The notes below the pieces were generated by a model. The model was not told the origin of the DNA, ran no database searches, and saw only the letters and a list, made by a program, of their open reading frames with translations. A DNA stretch of 64,000 nucleotides from Escarpia spicata. Lineage: Eukaryota; Annelida; Polychaeta; Sabellida; Siboglinidae. The position numbers and the translations under genes are program-made. The stretch lies in NCBI GenBank assembly GCA_963995525.1, contig OZ023205.1:52979274-53043273 (forward strand), given 5' to 3'. Of this stretch, positions 62,352 to 64,000 are shown one piece after another; position 1 is the first letter of the stretch; every line of letters starts with the position of its first letter.

Positions 62352-63559
62352 TTGCCCAATAATCTCCATGTTGTCTGCAATGATGAAATTGACGTCAAAG
62401 CCACAGTTGTGGGTGGATGTGCCATTCTGCACCAGATGCCCTGGCCAAAGACAAGTACCTTTCATGAAGTGTGTTCATCTTATGTAATGTATGTTCTACA
62501 GCTGACAGCACACGATAGGGCCTGGTTCTTACTGTTCGACAGCTATGAAGTATTCACGACCAAGGAACTCGTGCAGAAATGACGTAAATTGGGCAAGATT
62601 CTTTCCGCTGATGTGTTTTTTGGACGTAACACTCCATTGCCTTCACACAAAAGTAGTTTTCTTTCAAACAAGCACAATAAACAGCACCTCATTAATCTCC
62701 TATCTACATGCCTGCTAAAAGAAGGTATCAAGGTCCGTCACGCTGGCGAGGATGGAGGTGCGGATACCACAATTGTGAAGTGTACCATAGAAGTTGCAGA
62801 ATCCCACGAGAACGTATATGTCCATTGTGATGATACAGATCTGCTTGTAATCCTGCTTTACGATGCGCCTGAGAAGTCCACTATTTACATGCAAACCAAG
62901 CAAAGAGTAATCAGTATTAGCGCTGGTCAACATGCTCCCGGAAAGGAGATGTGTAAGTGTTTGTCATTTGCACACGCTGCGACACCACGTCAGCTATCTA
63001 CAGTATTGGCAAAGTCAAACACATGAAAGTTCTAGGATCTTCAACAGAGCCGAGAACATCCGTTGCCATATTCGGCAGTAACACTGCATCGAACGCCGAC
63101 ATTGTAACAGCTGCATATATGGTTTCGCTTTACATCAAAAGCAACTGAAATGTAAGTCTCGACGACCTACGATACGTAATTTCATGAAAGTACGTAGCCA
63201 TTGAAAGAATGCCGCCAGCAAATCAAGCATGCTACTTCCATTCACTCAGAGTGCACCTACAGATTTCTACTTGGGTTAATCTGAAGACGGTATTGGACAG
63301 AAAGGAATATGGCTTCCACTGTGACGCACACTCAGTAGAGCCCGTCTTCACAGACAAAGAACCAGCACCCGAACATATTCTACAAGAGATCTGTTGCTCT
63401 TGCTAGCGCCAAGATAATTTGTGTGTATCTTGCAACTGCTCAAAGAAGCGTCTTGCCTGTAGCGTCCACTGCAAGTGTCAAGGACAGTGCTCAAACGGCC
63501 CAACTCTTGCACAGCTACCAGACAGTGACGACGATGACAATGTTGATGATGACATTTAA
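62352..63559 (+). pseudogene. XPG-like nuclease family gene, second type, decayed and 5'-truncated
   Basis: The order of blocks fits a PIN/XPG-like fold followed by a Cys-rich tail. VVGGCAILHQMPWPKTSTF (where VVDGG is usual, so the first Asp is lost) and FLLFDSYE come first. SFLSNKHNKQHLINLLS, GADTTIVKCTIEVA, HCDDTDLLVILLYDAP and RCDTTSAIYSIGKVKHMKVL follow; the last matches the helix-hairpin loop of FEN1/XPG enzymes. CYFHSLRVHLQISTW, FTDKEPAPEHILQ and a Cys cluster (CVSCNCSKKRLACSVHCKC) then lead to an acidic end and TAA (63557-63559). Breaks: TGA at 62580, a frameshift near 62950, TGA near 63146 and 63172, TAG near 63404. The family is common in marine invertebrates; function unproven. Confidence 0.75.
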
Positions 63560-64000
63560 CAAATGATGTATTAGAAGTTTATAGGTAGGACATTTATTAT
63601 CTCATCTAGTTATATTCAAGTTTGAATGCTACCATTCATTGTTTGGCGTATAAGTGACATTCATGTTAGTTAAGATATTAATTAAATCCAGAACAACGTT
63701 GGGACGGAGTGCTATATAAGAAGTATATTACTAATTAATTGGTTAATTATTTGATTAATTAAACTCCATCATTAATGTGTGGCTTAATAGACCAGTATAC
63801 ATATAATTACAAATGTATTAATCAATAAATGAAACAGTTAAAAGATGATTAACAAACGCAAACAAAAAGTGTTACTTCGAAATTGGACCGAAACACCCCA
63901 AAACAAGGATTGGGGTAAAAACAAAGTTCCCCAGGGTTGATTTTGGTTGTTTTTTTGGAAGTTCAGGAAACCCTACTGGTCACCTTAACAAAAATTGGCT
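63560..64000. other. 3' flank of the XPG-like remnant
   Basis: AT-rich, with small inverted motifs (CCCCAAAACAAGGATTGGGG at about 63896-63915). No terminal inverted repeat partner was found within the window. Confidence 0.4.

Overview
The window is nuclear DNA from an animal. Real protein signal comes in short exons with GT/AG boundaries. Introns and intergenic DNA are AT-rich and full of microsatellites, minisatellites and transposable elements of animal type (Ty3/Gypsy, L2/CR1/jockey-like LINEs, pogo/Tigger, PIF/Harbinger, TIR elements). There is no operon structure and no prokaryotic gene layout. The element families and the XPG-like gene families resemble those of marine invertebrates, most plausibly a mollusc or another lophotrochozoan. 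That placement is inference; no species can be named from sequence alone.

Two host genes are supported, both on the minus strand. (1) An acyl-CoA synthetase of the 4-coumarate-CoA ligase/luciferase group occupies 15460 down to 591 and continues beyond the left edge. Its five exons keep frame exactly across all junctions (334 codons) and include the AMP-binding P-loop. Its first intron is about 12 kb and is crowded with mobile elements. (2) Phosphatidylserine decarboxylase (PISD) occupies 35754 down to 29597. Five exons again keep frame to the stop codon and end in the self-cleaving GST motif. Its 5' mitochondrial-targeting exon(s) were not found.

Layout: 0-3.2 kb, acyl-CoA ligase exons 5-2. 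4.2-4.6 kb, Harbinger transposase fragment. 5.0-9.7 kb, Gypsy element with identical 119-121-bp LTRs but broken coding. 10.0-12.1 kb, pogo-type transposase joined to an OTU protease domain and a PHD-like finger. 12.3-13.0 kb, LINE ORF1-like gene. 13.1-14.6 kb, three minisatellites. 15.2-15.5 kb, acyl-CoA ligase exon 1. 15.8-18.5 kb, TIR-like element with a palindrome cluster. 18.9-26.4 kb, a 7.5-kb element with long inverted repeats that holds a decayed XPG-like nuclease gene and a nested LINE. 29.6-35.8 kb, PISD with a 1.3-kb TIR element in an intron. 35.8-37.1 kb, large microsatellites. 40.1-42.4 kb, LINE pieces. 45.0-46.3 kb, a 5'-truncated LINE. 47.5-48.2 kb, a Harbinger-type MITE. 49.7-50.0 kb, a 308-bp CA repeat. 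53.3-54.2 kb, ten copies of an 86-bp satellite. 62.3-63.6 kb, a second, different XPG-like gene remnant.

The two host genes have no visible functional link. The most interesting objects are the DDE-OTU-PHD transposase and the XPG-like gene enclosed by long terminal inverted repeats.
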